Part shown: piece after piece, positions 25,813-34,150 of the stretch
How positions within the stretch are numbered: the stretch's first letter is position 1
How the letters are laid out: each line of letters begins with the position of its first letter
Source of the DNA: Flavobacteriales bacterium
GTDB taxonomy: Bacteria; Bacteroidota; Bacteroidia; CAIKAF01
Direction: 5' to 3'
Assembly: GCA_025055575.1 (NCBI GenBank)
Contig: JANWWP010000062.1
Location: forward strand, 1-55,438
Length of the DNA stretch: 55,438 nt
Notes under the pieces: generated by a model
Databases searched by the model: none
What the model was told of the DNA's origin: nothing
The model's input: only the letters and a program-made list of their open reading frames with translations
Position numbers and translations under genes: made by a program

Positions 25813-26655
25813 TCAGATCCGCGGCAAATCGTCCAGCAACCTTACCACCGGAGCAAATTCGTCCGCCAATTCGGTGTCGTCATTGTCGTCATCCTCCTCA
25901 ATAGCGCCCATCTCCTGATGTTTGTACAAACTCCATTGGCCCTCCGAGAATTCCAATGCGGTTAAATTTTCTACCCAATCCCCCGAATTCAGGTAAAGAA
26001 TTTTGTGTCCGTTATGAACCCTGAAAGTGATGGAAGGCTGATGAATATGCCCGCAAATGACCGTATCATAACCGTGATGAATCGCCATTTCCACAGCGGT
26101 TTCTTCAAAATCTGCAATGTATTTGACGGCGCGTTTTACTTTGTTTTTCACCATTTTGGATATGGAAACCCGCTCTTTTCCCATGGCCAACAACAGATGG
26201 TTAATGGTCCGGTTCATAAGGATGAGAAGGTCGTAGCCTTTGCCCCCGATTTTAGCCAGCCATTTGGCGTTGATGATGGACGGGTCAAAAACATCGCCGT
26301 GAAAAATCCATGTTTTTTGGCCTTGTACTTCAATAATTAATTTGTCCACCAAAGAAAAATTGGCCAAGTGAAAATCCGAAAAACGGCGCAACATTTCATC
26401 GTGGTTTCCTGTCACATAATACACTTTGACACCCTGCACGATCATTTTTAAAATGCGGTTCACCACTTTCATGTGCGCTTTGGGCCAATAGTTTTTACTA
26501 AAATTCCAAATGTCTATGATGTCGCCATTGAGAACTAAAACCCGGGGAGAGATGCTTTTCAGATAGGCATTGAGTTCTTCGGCATGACAGCCGTAAGTGC
26601 CCAAATGCACATCGGAAATAACCACTATCTCCACTTCCCGCTTTTCTTTTTTCAT
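25813..26655 (-). CDS. UDP-2,3-diacylglucosamine diphosphatase-like metallophosphoesterase
   Basis: 280 residues from ATG 26655; a TTG nine bases upstream is less likely. Calcineurin-type metal motifs occur in order: VVISDVHLGTYG, LVLNGDIIDIW, YYVTGNHDEMLRRF, IFHGDVFD and ICGHIHQPSITF. The pattern fits the LpxH/LpxH2 group of Bacteroidota that releases lipid X from UDP-diacylglucosamine in lipid A synthesis. The acidic tail (EEDDDNDDTELADEF) is unusual and probably disordered. A GTACTTTG box ends only six bases before the ATG. Confidence 0.85.
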   Translation of the reverse strand: MKKEKREVEIVVISDVHLGTYGCHAEELNAYLKSISPRVLVLNGDIIDIWNFSKNYWPKAHMKVVNRILKMIVQGVKVYYVTGNHDEMLRRFSDFHLANFSLVDKLIIEVQGQKTWIFHGDVFDPSIINAKWLAKIGGKGYDLLILMNRTINHLLLAMGKERVSISKMVKNKVKRAVKYIADFEETAVEMAIHHGYDTVICGHIHQPSITFRVHNGHKILYLNSGDWVENLTALEFSEGQWSLYKHQEMGAIEEDDDNDDTELADEFAPVVRLLDDLPRI

Positions 26656-26661
26656 ACCTAA

Positions 26662-26669
26662 CAAAGTAC
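26662..26669 (-). promoter_or_regulatory. Near-consensus -7 box (GTACTTTG) abutting the LpxH-like start
   Basis: One mismatch to TAnnTTTG on the minus strand, six bases before the ATG at 26655, predicting an mRNA with a leader of about three bases. Confidence 0.35.
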
Positions 26670-26834
26670 GAACAGGCGGGTTACGGCATTATTGCTGAAC
26701 TTTTAAGACTTTAGAGAAAAGACCGCGCTTTTGATTAATTTTTTGTTAAATAAGCCCCTTCTAAAGTTCACTTTTTCAACTCATTATGATGATAATTGGG
26801 TCCTTTTTATGAGGCTTGCATACTTTCGGGCACT

Positions 26835-27848
26835 TTAGGGACGAAATCCGGATTGTAAAAAGATCGTCTGTAAATCCTGGATTTTCATGAGACTGTCTAA
26901 CGTCACCTGCGGATGCTGATCCAAATAATTTTCGACTATTTTCCAGCCCAGCCAAATGCCCGTGCGGCCGGGGGTTTCCGAGGGCATGCCGTAAGAAAAG
27001 GGCGCTTCTTCGAAATATCGGGAAACATCTCTACTTTCCCGGCTCTGCAACAAGCCTGCATCCACAAAATATTGCCAAATATTCCGAAGATTTTTTTCGC
27101 AAAAATCCCATTGTTCCTTGGTATATCCCATGATGTAGTAAGGCTTTTCATCCGGCAAGATTTTTCTAAGAATGGTCATGAGGCGGCCATGATATATCAG
27201 ATTTTCTGAAAAAGTGGGCCTGTCTGCCGTCATAGGAAATTCCGTCAGAAGCCAGGCTCTCAGGCTTTCGGAATGCAAAAATTCAGGTTCACGCCTTTTT
27301 CTGATGTATGCGGGCATATTCATGGCCAGATAGGCTTCAAAATCCTGGCCCAGGTACATATCTATGCCCACGAATAAGGTGGAATCATTCACTGCGGCGG
27401 CATAATTCAAGGCCGAAATACAAACCACCACACGGGGCACTATTTTTTTCGGAAAATAATAATTATACCGGCCCAATCCAAGCATCAGCTTTTTAAATGG
27501 CGCGCTTCCTGTGCCATAGCGTTGAAGGGCTTTTTCATATAATTGTTTCATGTAAAAATCGTTTCGAAAACCCGCCAACTGTACTGAAAAGGTCGAGTCG
27601 TCTGGATTACCCAACCTAAGGATGCCCTTGAAATAGTCTTGATAGGCAAAAGGCAGCGCTTTTTTCAGGCTGTCCAGAAGTTCTTTGTGGCCCAGAGGAG
27701 AGGCAAAAAGGGCTATATCGAGCCGGGCCAAAAAAACAGGTGTTTTTTCTGCATGCTTTGTGGCTCGGCGCTCTTCAGCACTTCGGCACCGCCAGGCAAA
27801 AAGACATACAAAAACAATACAAACTCTTAGGATACATTTCTTTGACAC
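26835..27848 (-). CDS. gldB: Gliding motility lipoprotein GldB-like
   Basis: 337 residues from GTG 27848. A TTG at 27884 would extend the frame but lies upstream of a perfect -7 box, so GTG is preferred. Lipoprotein signal VCIVFVCLFAWRC with the Cys in FAWRC. The body matches GldB: LDIALFASPLGHKELLDSLKKALPFAYQDYF, then DSTLFVGIDMYLGQDFEAYLAM, and the C-terminal SYGMPSETPGRTGIWLGWKIVENYL. GldB is needed for gliding and stability of the type IX secretion/gliding apparatus in Flavobacterium; other gld genes are absent from the window. This fits the T9SS cargo at 5.7-8.3 kb. Confidence 0.88.
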   Translation of the reverse strand: MSKKCILRVCIVFVCLFAWRCRSAEERRATKHAEKTPVFLARLDIALFASPLGHKELLDSLKKALPFAYQDYFKGILRLGNPDDSTFSVQLAGFRNDFYMKQLYEKALQRYGTGSAPFKKLMLGLGRYNYYFPKKIVPRVVVCISALNYAAAVNDSTLFVGIDMYLGQDFEAYLAMNMPAYIRKRREPEFLHSESLRAWLLTEFPMTADRPTFSENLIYHGRLMTILRKILPDEKPYYIMGYTKEQWDFCEKNLRNIWQYFVDAGLLQSRESRDVSRYFEEAPFSYGMPSETPGRTGIWLGWKIVENYLDQHPQVTLDSLMKIQDLQTIFLQSGFRP

Positions 27849-27853
27849 AGCCC

Positions 27854-27861
27854 CAAAGTTA
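27854..27861 (-). promoter_or_regulatory. -7 box (TAACTTTG) abutting gldB
   Basis: Exact TAnnTTTG on the minus strand, five bases before the GTG at 27848. The predicted start site is at about 27850, which implies a leaderless or nearly leaderless mRNA. Confidence 0.5.
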
Positions 27862-27912
27862 GGAGCCGCCGCCGCCTGGGGCAACTAAAGCCTTCCCATG
27901 CTCTGCCAGGGC

Positions 27913-27920
27913 TAATTTTG
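27913..27920 (+). promoter_or_regulatory. -7 box (TAATTTTG) for the class III aminotransferase
   Basis: Exact TAnnTTTG, 16 bases before the ATG at 27937. No clear TTTG at -33. Confidence 0.45.
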
Positions 27921-27936
27921 TCGCGAATTTTGAAGT

Positions 27937-29277
27937 ATGCCTAATACACCGGACTTAAACAATCCTTATCCCTGTTTAGACAAATCACTGGCCCTGCTGG
28001 CTCATGCCCGTTCCTTTATGACGCCGGTATCGCAAACCTTGGCCAAAGGTCCTGGCCAATATTCCGAAGGCGCCAGCCCGGTGTATTTGGAACGCGGAGA
28101 GGGCTGTCGCGTATGGGACATTGACGGGAATGAATACATTGACCTCAATGCCGCCATAGGCCCTCTTTCCCTGGGTTACAATGTGCCGGAAATAAATCAG
28201 GCCATTCAGGCCCAATTGCAGAAAGGTATCACATTTTCTTTACCACATCGTCTGGAAGCTGAACTTGCAGAAAGAATTCACCATATTATTCCCAATGCCG
28301 AAGCCGTGCGCATCAGCAAAAGCGGGGCGGATGTCTGCAGCGCGGCAGTGCGTGTGGCCCGTGCCTACACAGGAAGAAAAAAAGTGTTGTGCTGCGGATA
28401 TCACGGATGGCACGACTGGTATATCAGCGTCACGTCCCGCTCGGCCGGCATTCCGGAGGAAGTGCGAAATCTCACCTTCACATTTGATTACAACAATCTG
28501 GCCTCTCTGGAAAATGCTTTGGATTCGGATGTGGCCTGCGTGATCATGGAACCCTTCGTTTTTGATCCTCCGCACGAAGGTTATCTCCAAAAAGTACAGG
28601 AACTCTGTCGTCAAAACGGGAGCCTATTTATTTTGGATGAAATGTGGACCGGCTTCAGGCTGGCCTTGGGCGGAGCTCAGGAATATTTTGGTCTTCGACC
28701 GGATTTGGCCACCTACAGCAAAGCCGTAGCCAACGGAATGCCGATTGCCCTCCTCACGGGTCGGCGGGAGATTCTTCAACTTTTCGAAGAGGACGTTTTC
28801 TTTTTTACCACCTTCGGAGGAGAAGCGCTCTCCCTTGCCGCGGCATTGGCCACCCTGGATTACATGGTTCAAAATAATGTGATTGCGCGGATTGCAGAAA
28901 CCGGCGCCTACATTAAGAACCGACTCAATACCTTAATTCAAGAACTGGGCTTTGATAAATACTTCGTATGCAAAGGCTTTCCCTGCCGCACCACTTTGCA
29001 CATCCATCCGGAAGCCGGGGATGCTCTTTTGTTGAAAACCTATATTCAGCAAGAAATGATCCGCATGGGTGTGCTGTGGCAAGGCAACCATAACATTATG
29101 CTGGCCCACACCACCGATGATCTGGATTTCGTTCTTTCGGCCTATCAGATAGCTCTCACGGGCGCCATTCAACATCTACGGGAGGGAACCCTTCAAAAAG
29201 CTCTGAGAGGAAAAAAACTAGAGCCTGTTTTCAGGAAGGTGGATAACTTTAATATGAAGCCCGCGGCCTCCCGTTAA
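27937..29277 (+). CDS. Class III aminotransferase, glutamate-1-semialdehyde aminomutase-like
   Basis: 446 residues. It shows the class III layout: VWDIDGNEYIDLNAAIGPLSLGY, a substrate/PLP segment with RISKSGADVCSAAVRVARAYTGRKKVL, YHGWHDW, FILDEMWTGFRLALGGAQEYFGLRPDL near 235 and the PLP lysine in TYSKAVANGMPIALLTG near 261, then TTFGGEALSLAAALATLDYM. HemL proper usually has FGKVIGGG at the lysine, and here the sequence is YSKAVANG, more like aminotransferases of surface-polysaccharide or secondary-metabolite loci. It stands alone between gldB and murF-alr, so substrate cannot be inferred from neighbours. Confidence 0.8.
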   Translation: MPNTPDLNNPYPCLDKSLALLAHARSFMTPVSQTLAKGPGQYSEGASPVYLERGEGCRVWDIDGNEYIDLNAAIGPLSLGYNVPEINQAIQAQLQKGITFSLPHRLEAELAERIHHIIPNAEAVRISKSGADVCSAAVRVARAYTGRKKVLCCGYHGWHDWYISVTSRSAGIPEEVRNLTFTFDYNNLASLENALDSDVACVIMEPFVFDPPHEGYLQKVQELCRQNGSLFILDEMWTGFRLALGGAQEYFGLRPDLATYSKAVANGMPIALLTGRREILQLFEEDVFFFTTFGGEALSLAAALATLDYMVQNNVIARIAETGAYIKNRLNTLIQELGFDKYFVCKGFPCRTTLHIHPEAGDALLLKTYIQQEMIRMGVLWQGNHNIMLAHTTDDLDFVLSAYQIALTGAIQHLREGTLQKALRGKKLEPVFRKVDNFNMKPAASR

Positions 29278-29298
29278 ATTACAATAATTTTTCTACGA

Positions 29299-31779
29299 TT
29301 ATTCTTTAACGATAATCCGGCGCACACGAAGGTTTATTCCGGTAAGAACTTCGTAAGGTATAGTACCCAAGAGGCGCCCCATTTCCTCCGGACCCCAACC
29401 GGGATGAAAGACAGCCGCCGTGTCACCGGGCTGAACCTGTAATTCGGTGACATCGCACAACGTCATATCCATACATATTCTACCCACGGTGGGAGCCCGC
29501 CCGTCAGAAAACCGAAACGACCAGACCCCGCGGCCCAGACGACGTGAAAAACCATCGGCATAGCCCAAACCTAAAACAGCTATTTTTCTCTCTCTGTCGG
29601 CCACTCCCTCCAGCCCATATCCCACGGGTTCTCCGGGAGGCACAAGCTTCACCGCCAATACTGTGGTATACCAGGAAAATGTTCCGCGTAAATCCAAGCC
29701 GGCCTGACCTTCACCATAGCCATAAAATCCTATACCTAAACGCACCATATCCAAAGCCATTTCAGGAAAGCGAAAAGCGGCCGCGCTGTTGGCAATATGG
29801 GCCAGCACACCCTGCCCGAAGGCTTGTTTCGCCTGCTGGACCCAGGGTAAAAATCTTTCAAATTGTTTCCTTGTAAAATTTTCCATGGCTGGGTCGTCCG
29901 CGCCGGACAAGTGAGAAAAGATCGACCTGACGTGAAAAAATTTTTGAGCCGCTTCCACCATTTGGGGCCATACTTGGGACATGGTATCGTGGGGAAAGCC
30001 CAGCCTGTGCATTCCAGTATCTACTTCAAAATGTGCAGGCACTTTCTCCGCACCCAAATCTCTCAATGCCAAAACCCATTCTTGCATATACTCCGCGCTG
30101 TGAAGCACAGGTTCCAAACGGTATTCCAGGGCAGTGGGAATAAATGCCGGCGGCACATGCATCACCATCACAGGCAGTTGCAGACCGCGCCGCCTCAATT
30201 CCACCCCTTCGTCCGGATAGGCCACAGCCACATAATCGGCCGCCACCTGACGAATGGCAAAAGCCATGCCTTCTCCACTGCCATATGCGGCCGCCTTTAA
30301 CATCAGCATGATACGGGCTCTTTCCTTTAGGTACACTCGGTATTGATGCACGTTGTGACGCAGGGCATCTGCAGAAATTTCTACCCATGTTTGTTGGGTC
30401 TTCCGGCTCAATAGCCCTATCACACGTTCCAGAGCGTATTTGCGGGCACCTTTAAATAAAATTGTTTCATCATGAAAATTGAACTCTGCCAATCTGTCGA
30501 TCAGCTCTTCTGTTGTTTTTAAGCATATAAATCCCGGATTACCCTGAACATGCTCAAGCCATCCGGCACCCACTGTAATAATACGCTGGATGTTGAGGGG
30601 CCGACGCATTTCTTCCAGCACTTTTTTCCAATAGGCCCAGTCTTGCTTGATATCATCAAAATCGGTGATGACGGCTGTTTTGGGGCCTAGGCCTGCCACT
30701 TCGGCCAGCTTCCCTAAGGCAATTTGAAATGATTCCGGGTCCGAGCTGTAGGTATCATTAATTAAGATTGTATTGCGCAGTCCTTCGTCCACACTCAGGC
30801 GCATAGGCAATGGATACCATTGCGCCGGAAGGGCCTCCATATGACGCACAGGCACCCCGGAAAAAACCAAAAATGCTAACACATGCAAGGCATTTTCGAT
30901 GTTGTATTCCTCAGAAAAGGGAAGTATGATGCCTCCTTCGTCCCAGACAATTTCGGTCCTGTTGGAAGACACCTTTTTTATCTTCGGGCGCCAGACACCC
31001 TGCGCTCCCCATGACCACATGTGTATGCCCCGCTCCCGGCAAAAGGCTTCTACATATTCTCCGGGAAAGGAACGATCATTTCTGAAGACTAAATATTTAC
31101 AATTTCGGAATAGAATGAGTTTTTCTTGAAGTTTATGAAGATCCCCTTCAAAGTGGGCGCTGTGGGCACTGCCCAGATTGGTAAAAATTCCATGTGTCGG
31201 CTGGATAATAGCTTCCAATTTTCCCATCTCGCCCGGTTTGGAAATGCCCGCTTCAAACAAGCCGAAATCATGCCCGGCATCTAACTGCCATACTGAGATA
31301 GGAACCCCCAGTTGAGAATTATAACTCAGAGGACTGCGGCACACTTTTTTTCCTAAGGACAATAAGGCCCGTGCCAGCCATTCCTTTACAATGGTTTTTC
31401 CATTACTGCCCGTGATGGCCACGACATTTTTTTCCGGAAATCTTCTTCTTTGCCAGGCGGCGAGCTTCTGCAACGCCTCTAAGACATTTGGAACCACCAC
31501 ATAACTTTTTTGTTGCCACTCCGGTTTTACCTTGTATTGATCCGAAACCACCACGGCAGGCACTCCGGCTTCAAATGCCGCAGTCACAAAATCTTCACCA
31601 TGTCTGGAAGGCCCTTTAATGGCCCAGAACACGGTGGAAGGCCCGTCCCAAATTTGACGTGTGTCAAATACAAGACGGGGTTTCTGTGTCCAGGCAACGT
31701 CCGGACCTTGAAGTTGGCCCCGCACCACATGGGCTATGTGAGACAAAGTATATGACTCCCGGACTTCTGCCTTTTCCAT
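29299..31779 (-). CDS. Bifunctional MurF ligase / alanine racemase
   Basis: 826 residues. The MurF part (to ~455) has the Mur ligase P-loop ITGSNGKTIVKEW near 125, LGVPISVWQLDAGHDFGLFEAGISKPGEM and NDTYSSDPESFQIAL. The alanine racemase part (~465-826) has the PLP lysine in MLKAAAYGSGEG near 493, MHRLGFP, NSAAAFRF, RLGIGFYGYGEG, LGLGYADGFSRRLG and GRICMDMTLCDV. The fusion makes D-alanine and adds D-Ala-D-Ala to UDP-MurNAc-tripeptide; it is typical of Bacteroidota. Its ATG overlaps the stop of the M28 peptidase gene (TGATG), so translation is coupled. Confidence 0.95.
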   Translation of the reverse strand: MEKAEVRESYTLSHIAHVVRGQLQGPDVAWTQKPRLVFDTRQIWDGPSTVFWAIKGPSRHGEDFVTAAFEAGVPAVVVSDQYKVKPEWQQKSYVVVPNVLEALQKLAAWQRRRFPEKNVVAITGSNGKTIVKEWLARALLSLGKKVCRSPLSYNSQLGVPISVWQLDAGHDFGLFEAGISKPGEMGKLEAIIQPTHGIFTNLGSAHSAHFEGDLHKLQEKLILFRNCKYLVFRNDRSFPGEYVEAFCRERGIHMWSWGAQGVWRPKIKKVSSNRTEIVWDEGGIILPFSEEYNIENALHVLAFLVFSGVPVRHMEALPAQWYPLPMRLSVDEGLRNTILINDTYSSDPESFQIALGKLAEVAGLGPKTAVITDFDDIKQDWAYWKKVLEEMRRPLNIQRIITVGAGWLEHVQGNPGFICLKTTEELIDRLAEFNFHDETILFKGARKYALERVIGLLSRKTQQTWVEISADALRHNVHQYRVYLKERARIMLMLKAAAYGSGEGMAFAIRQVAADYVAVAYPDEGVELRRRGLQLPVMVMHVPPAFIPTALEYRLEPVLHSAEYMQEWVLALRDLGAEKVPAHFEVDTGMHRLGFPHDTMSQVWPQMVEAAQKFFHVRSIFSHLSGADDPAMENFTRKQFERFLPWVQQAKQAFGQGVLAHIANSAAAFRFPEMALDMVRLGIGFYGYGEGQAGLDLRGTFSWYTTVLAVKLVPPGEPVGYGLEGVADRERKIAVLGLGYADGFSRRLGRGVWSFRFSDGRAPTVGRICMDMTLCDVTELQVQPGDTAAVFHPGWGPEEMGRLLGTIPYEVLTGINLRVRRIIVKE

Positions 31780-33335
31780 CAGTTAAGAGCCGGGCGGTCT
31801 TTGCGGTTGGCTAAGCGCCAAAGGGTTTCAAAAACAAGGCGGGTTCGGCGGGTTAACAAAGAAAAATCTATTTTTTCGGCTGTATCGGTGGTGGCATGAT
31901 AGTCTTCATGCAGACCGGAAAAATAGAAGATACAGGGAATTTTGTGCAGGGCAAAATTGTAATGATCGCTACGGAAATACAGACGGTTCGGATCCTCTAA
32001 TGTGTTAAAAGAATAATCCAATTCCAGCCCGGCACAGCCTGCATTCGCTTCTTCGTTGATATCATGCAGCTCCTGGCTGAGAAAATGGCTTCCTATAATG
32101 TACACATAGTCCCCCCCTTCCGCGTGGCGCGCATCCCGCCTCCCCACCATATCGATATTCAGATTGGCCACTGCATCGCTCAAAGGCTTCCGAGGATAAT
32201 CCGTGTAATAGGCTGAACCTAAAAGCCCTTTTTCCTCTGCTGTGACGGGCATTATCAAAATACTGCGACGTGGCCGTACGCCTTTGTCTGCTGCCCACCT
32301 GAGCACGCGGGCTATTTCCATCAAAGCAGCTGTGCCGGAACCATCGTCATCCGCACCATAAAACGTCCCCTCAGCATTTTTGCCGAGATGGTCATAATGG
32401 GCTGTAAGTATCACATGTTCCTGGCTCAGATCCGTACCAGGCCACCAGGCCACCACATTTTCGGTGGGAAGCAAGGTATCCTTATACGCCACTTCCATAG
32501 AAAATTCCACAGGAATTTTAACGCAGGGTGTTTTCTTTTTCTTTGAGTATTTTTCTTTCCATTGGTCAATGCTAGCTATTCCGCCTCTCTGGAGAATTTC
32601 CTCAGCCTGGTCGGGATGGATGTAAAGCACCGGCACATCGTCGTACTTAAAAGTCTTATCCTCCCGTGCAATGCGGGTTTTTTCCAAATAATGTCCCCAT
32701 TTCTCCAGATCGTCTGAAAAAAACCGGGCCACCATCAGGATAGCGGCAGGCCGCTGGCTTTTTAGAAAGTCCGTCTTTTTGCGGCTGCTCCGACTCCAGT
32801 CGGACAATTTTTCTTTTCCAGTAATGGCCGAAAATCCGTTCGCGAGCATGGGCTCATCCTGCAAAACCATTACAACCTGGCCTTCCACATTGTAGCCCAT
32901 AAAATTGTCATAACCCGAATCTTCGTCCCGAATTCCATACCCCGCAAAAACAATTTCTTTTTTTTCCAGCTTCAGGGCCGGCAAGCCCGGCCAATGGTAA
33001 TATTCTTTAAGAAAATTCCAGGGAATACCACCTACGGATACATTCTTTTTTGCAATTCTTTCCTGTCTCAGACGGAAGGTCTGAAAAAATCCATCATTTC
33101 CTGCCGGTTCACATCCCAAACGTCCAAAATGACGGGCCAGATAATGCGCCGCTTTTCGTTGACCAGGCTGGCCTGCTTCGCGGCCCTCCAAACTGTCCGA
33201 AGCTAAAACCTGAAGATACCGGTACAGACTGTCCCCCGAAAAAACAGAACCAAAACCCGAGCAGTTTTGAGAAAAGCCAATTTTCAGCCCAATGCCTGAA
33301 AAAAATAGAAATAGAGGTAGAGATAACCTTTTCAT
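31779..33335 (-). CDS. Secreted M28-family zinc aminopeptidase
   Basis: 518 residues from ATG 33335, which overlaps the rpiB stop in an ATGA; another ATG lies at 33341. Signal peptide MKRLSLPLFLFFSGIGLKIGFSQ. A PA-like insertion with metal-independent fold occupies ~95-290. Zinc ligands of the M28 family are visible: AHYDHLGKNAEG near 313, GADDDGSGTAALMEIARV, TAEEKGLLGS, NIDMVGRRD, and the final His in GLHEDYHATTDTAEKI. It probably works in the periplasm or at the surface on peptides or peptidoglycan stems. The position between rpiB and murF-alr with overlaps at both ends shows one operon. Confidence 0.88.
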   Translation of the reverse strand: MKRLSLPLFLFFSGIGLKIGFSQNCSGFGSVFSGDSLYRYLQVLASDSLEGREAGQPGQRKAAHYLARHFGRLGCEPAGNDGFFQTFRLRQERIAKKNVSVGGIPWNFLKEYYHWPGLPALKLEKKEIVFAGYGIRDEDSGYDNFMGYNVEGQVVMVLQDEPMLANGFSAITGKEKLSDWSRSSRKKTDFLKSQRPAAILMVARFFSDDLEKWGHYLEKTRIAREDKTFKYDDVPVLYIHPDQAEEILQRGGIASIDQWKEKYSKKKKTPCVKIPVEFSMEVAYKDTLLPTENVVAWWPGTDLSQEHVILTAHYDHLGKNAEGTFYGADDDGSGTAALMEIARVLRWAADKGVRPRRSILIMPVTAEEKGLLGSAYYTDYPRKPLSDAVANLNIDMVGRRDARHAEGGDYVYIIGSHFLSQELHDINEEANAGCAGLELDYSFNTLEDPNRLYFRSDHYNFALHKIPCIFYFSGLHEDYHATTDTAEKIDFSLLTRRTRLVFETLWRLANRKDRPALN

Positions 33336-33778
33336 AAACATCCTTTATCCACCATTTCTACGCGCCTGAGATGTCTTCCCCCTTCGAATTCTTCCTCCAT
33401 AAAGGCAAATACTATTTCTTTGGCTTCTTCCACCGTGATGAAGCGGGCCGGCAAGGCCAGCATATTGGCGTTGTTATGCGCCCTACCCAATCTGGCCACT
33501 TCGCGGTTCCAAGCCAGACAGCAACGCACGCCAGGGCATTTATTGGCCACCATACTCACACCATTGCCACTTCCACATATCACAAGGCCCATATCTGCCA
33601 CACCTTCTCCAACAGCCTTAGCTGCTTTTCCCGCAAATATTGGATAATCGCAACTTTCCGCAGTATGCGTACCTGCGTCCATTAATTCTATATCCGACCA
33701 TTGGCTTTTCAAAAACTCCTTAAGAGATTCCTTCAAAGAATAACCGGCATGGTCACTGGCTAAAACAATTTTTTTCAT
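33332..33778 (-). CDS. rpiB: Ribose-5-phosphate isomerase B
   Basis: 148 residues, usual size. VLASDHAGYSLKESLKEFL, DAGTHTAESCDYPIFAGKAA, the active-site Cys in VICGSGNGVSMVANKCPGVR, and LGRAHNNANMLALPARFITVEEA are all present. The enzyme interconverts ribose-5-phosphate and ribulose-5-phosphate. It is the first gene of the operon rpiB, M28 peptidase, murF-alr. A TAATTTTA box (one mismatch) lies about 12 bases upstream in the AT-rich gap. Confidence 0.94.
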   Translation of the reverse strand: MKKIVLASDHAGYSLKESLKEFLKSQWSDIELMDAGTHTAESCDYPIFAGKAAKAVGEGVADMGLVICGSGNGVSMVANKCPGVRCCLAWNREVARLGRAHNNANMLALPARFITVEEAKEIVFAFMEEEFEGGRHLRRVEMVDKGCL

Positions 33779-34150
33779 CGCGATTGTGTAAAATTAATGT
33801 TAATAACTCGGATCTTTTTTTGATTTCCCGAATTAAAAAAGGTATCATGGTATAAAGACGAATTGGACAAATTTTTTTCCGAACAAAAAATTGCCTTAGA
33901 TATGAACAAAATTTTAATTTTTTGTGGTGTTAATATTTCCTTTTTTTTCAAAAAGGCATTTTTTTAACCTTGTGTTAATAAGTTAATAAAACCTCATACT
34001 CAGAATTTTAAAATGAAAAAAGGAGTGGATTTTTTGTGAATAATCAAAATTCCAAATAATCAATTCAAAATTTTTCAGCAAATGAACAGCCTCTATTATC
34101 ACTACTGGAAATTTTTTTTATATTCATAAGTATACATCATGAGAAGTTCA
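33779..34150. other. AT-rich 372-base gap without genes
   Basis: No credible open frame. The stretch is very AT-rich with many A and T tracts. It carries the probable rpiB promoter at its left edge and two matches to the DnaA-box pattern TTWTNCACA, both on the minus strand: 33785-33793 (TTTTACACA) and 34035-34043 (TTATTCACA). The right edge borders the holB terminator hairpin. A replication-origin role is conceivable but unproven. Confidence 0.5.
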
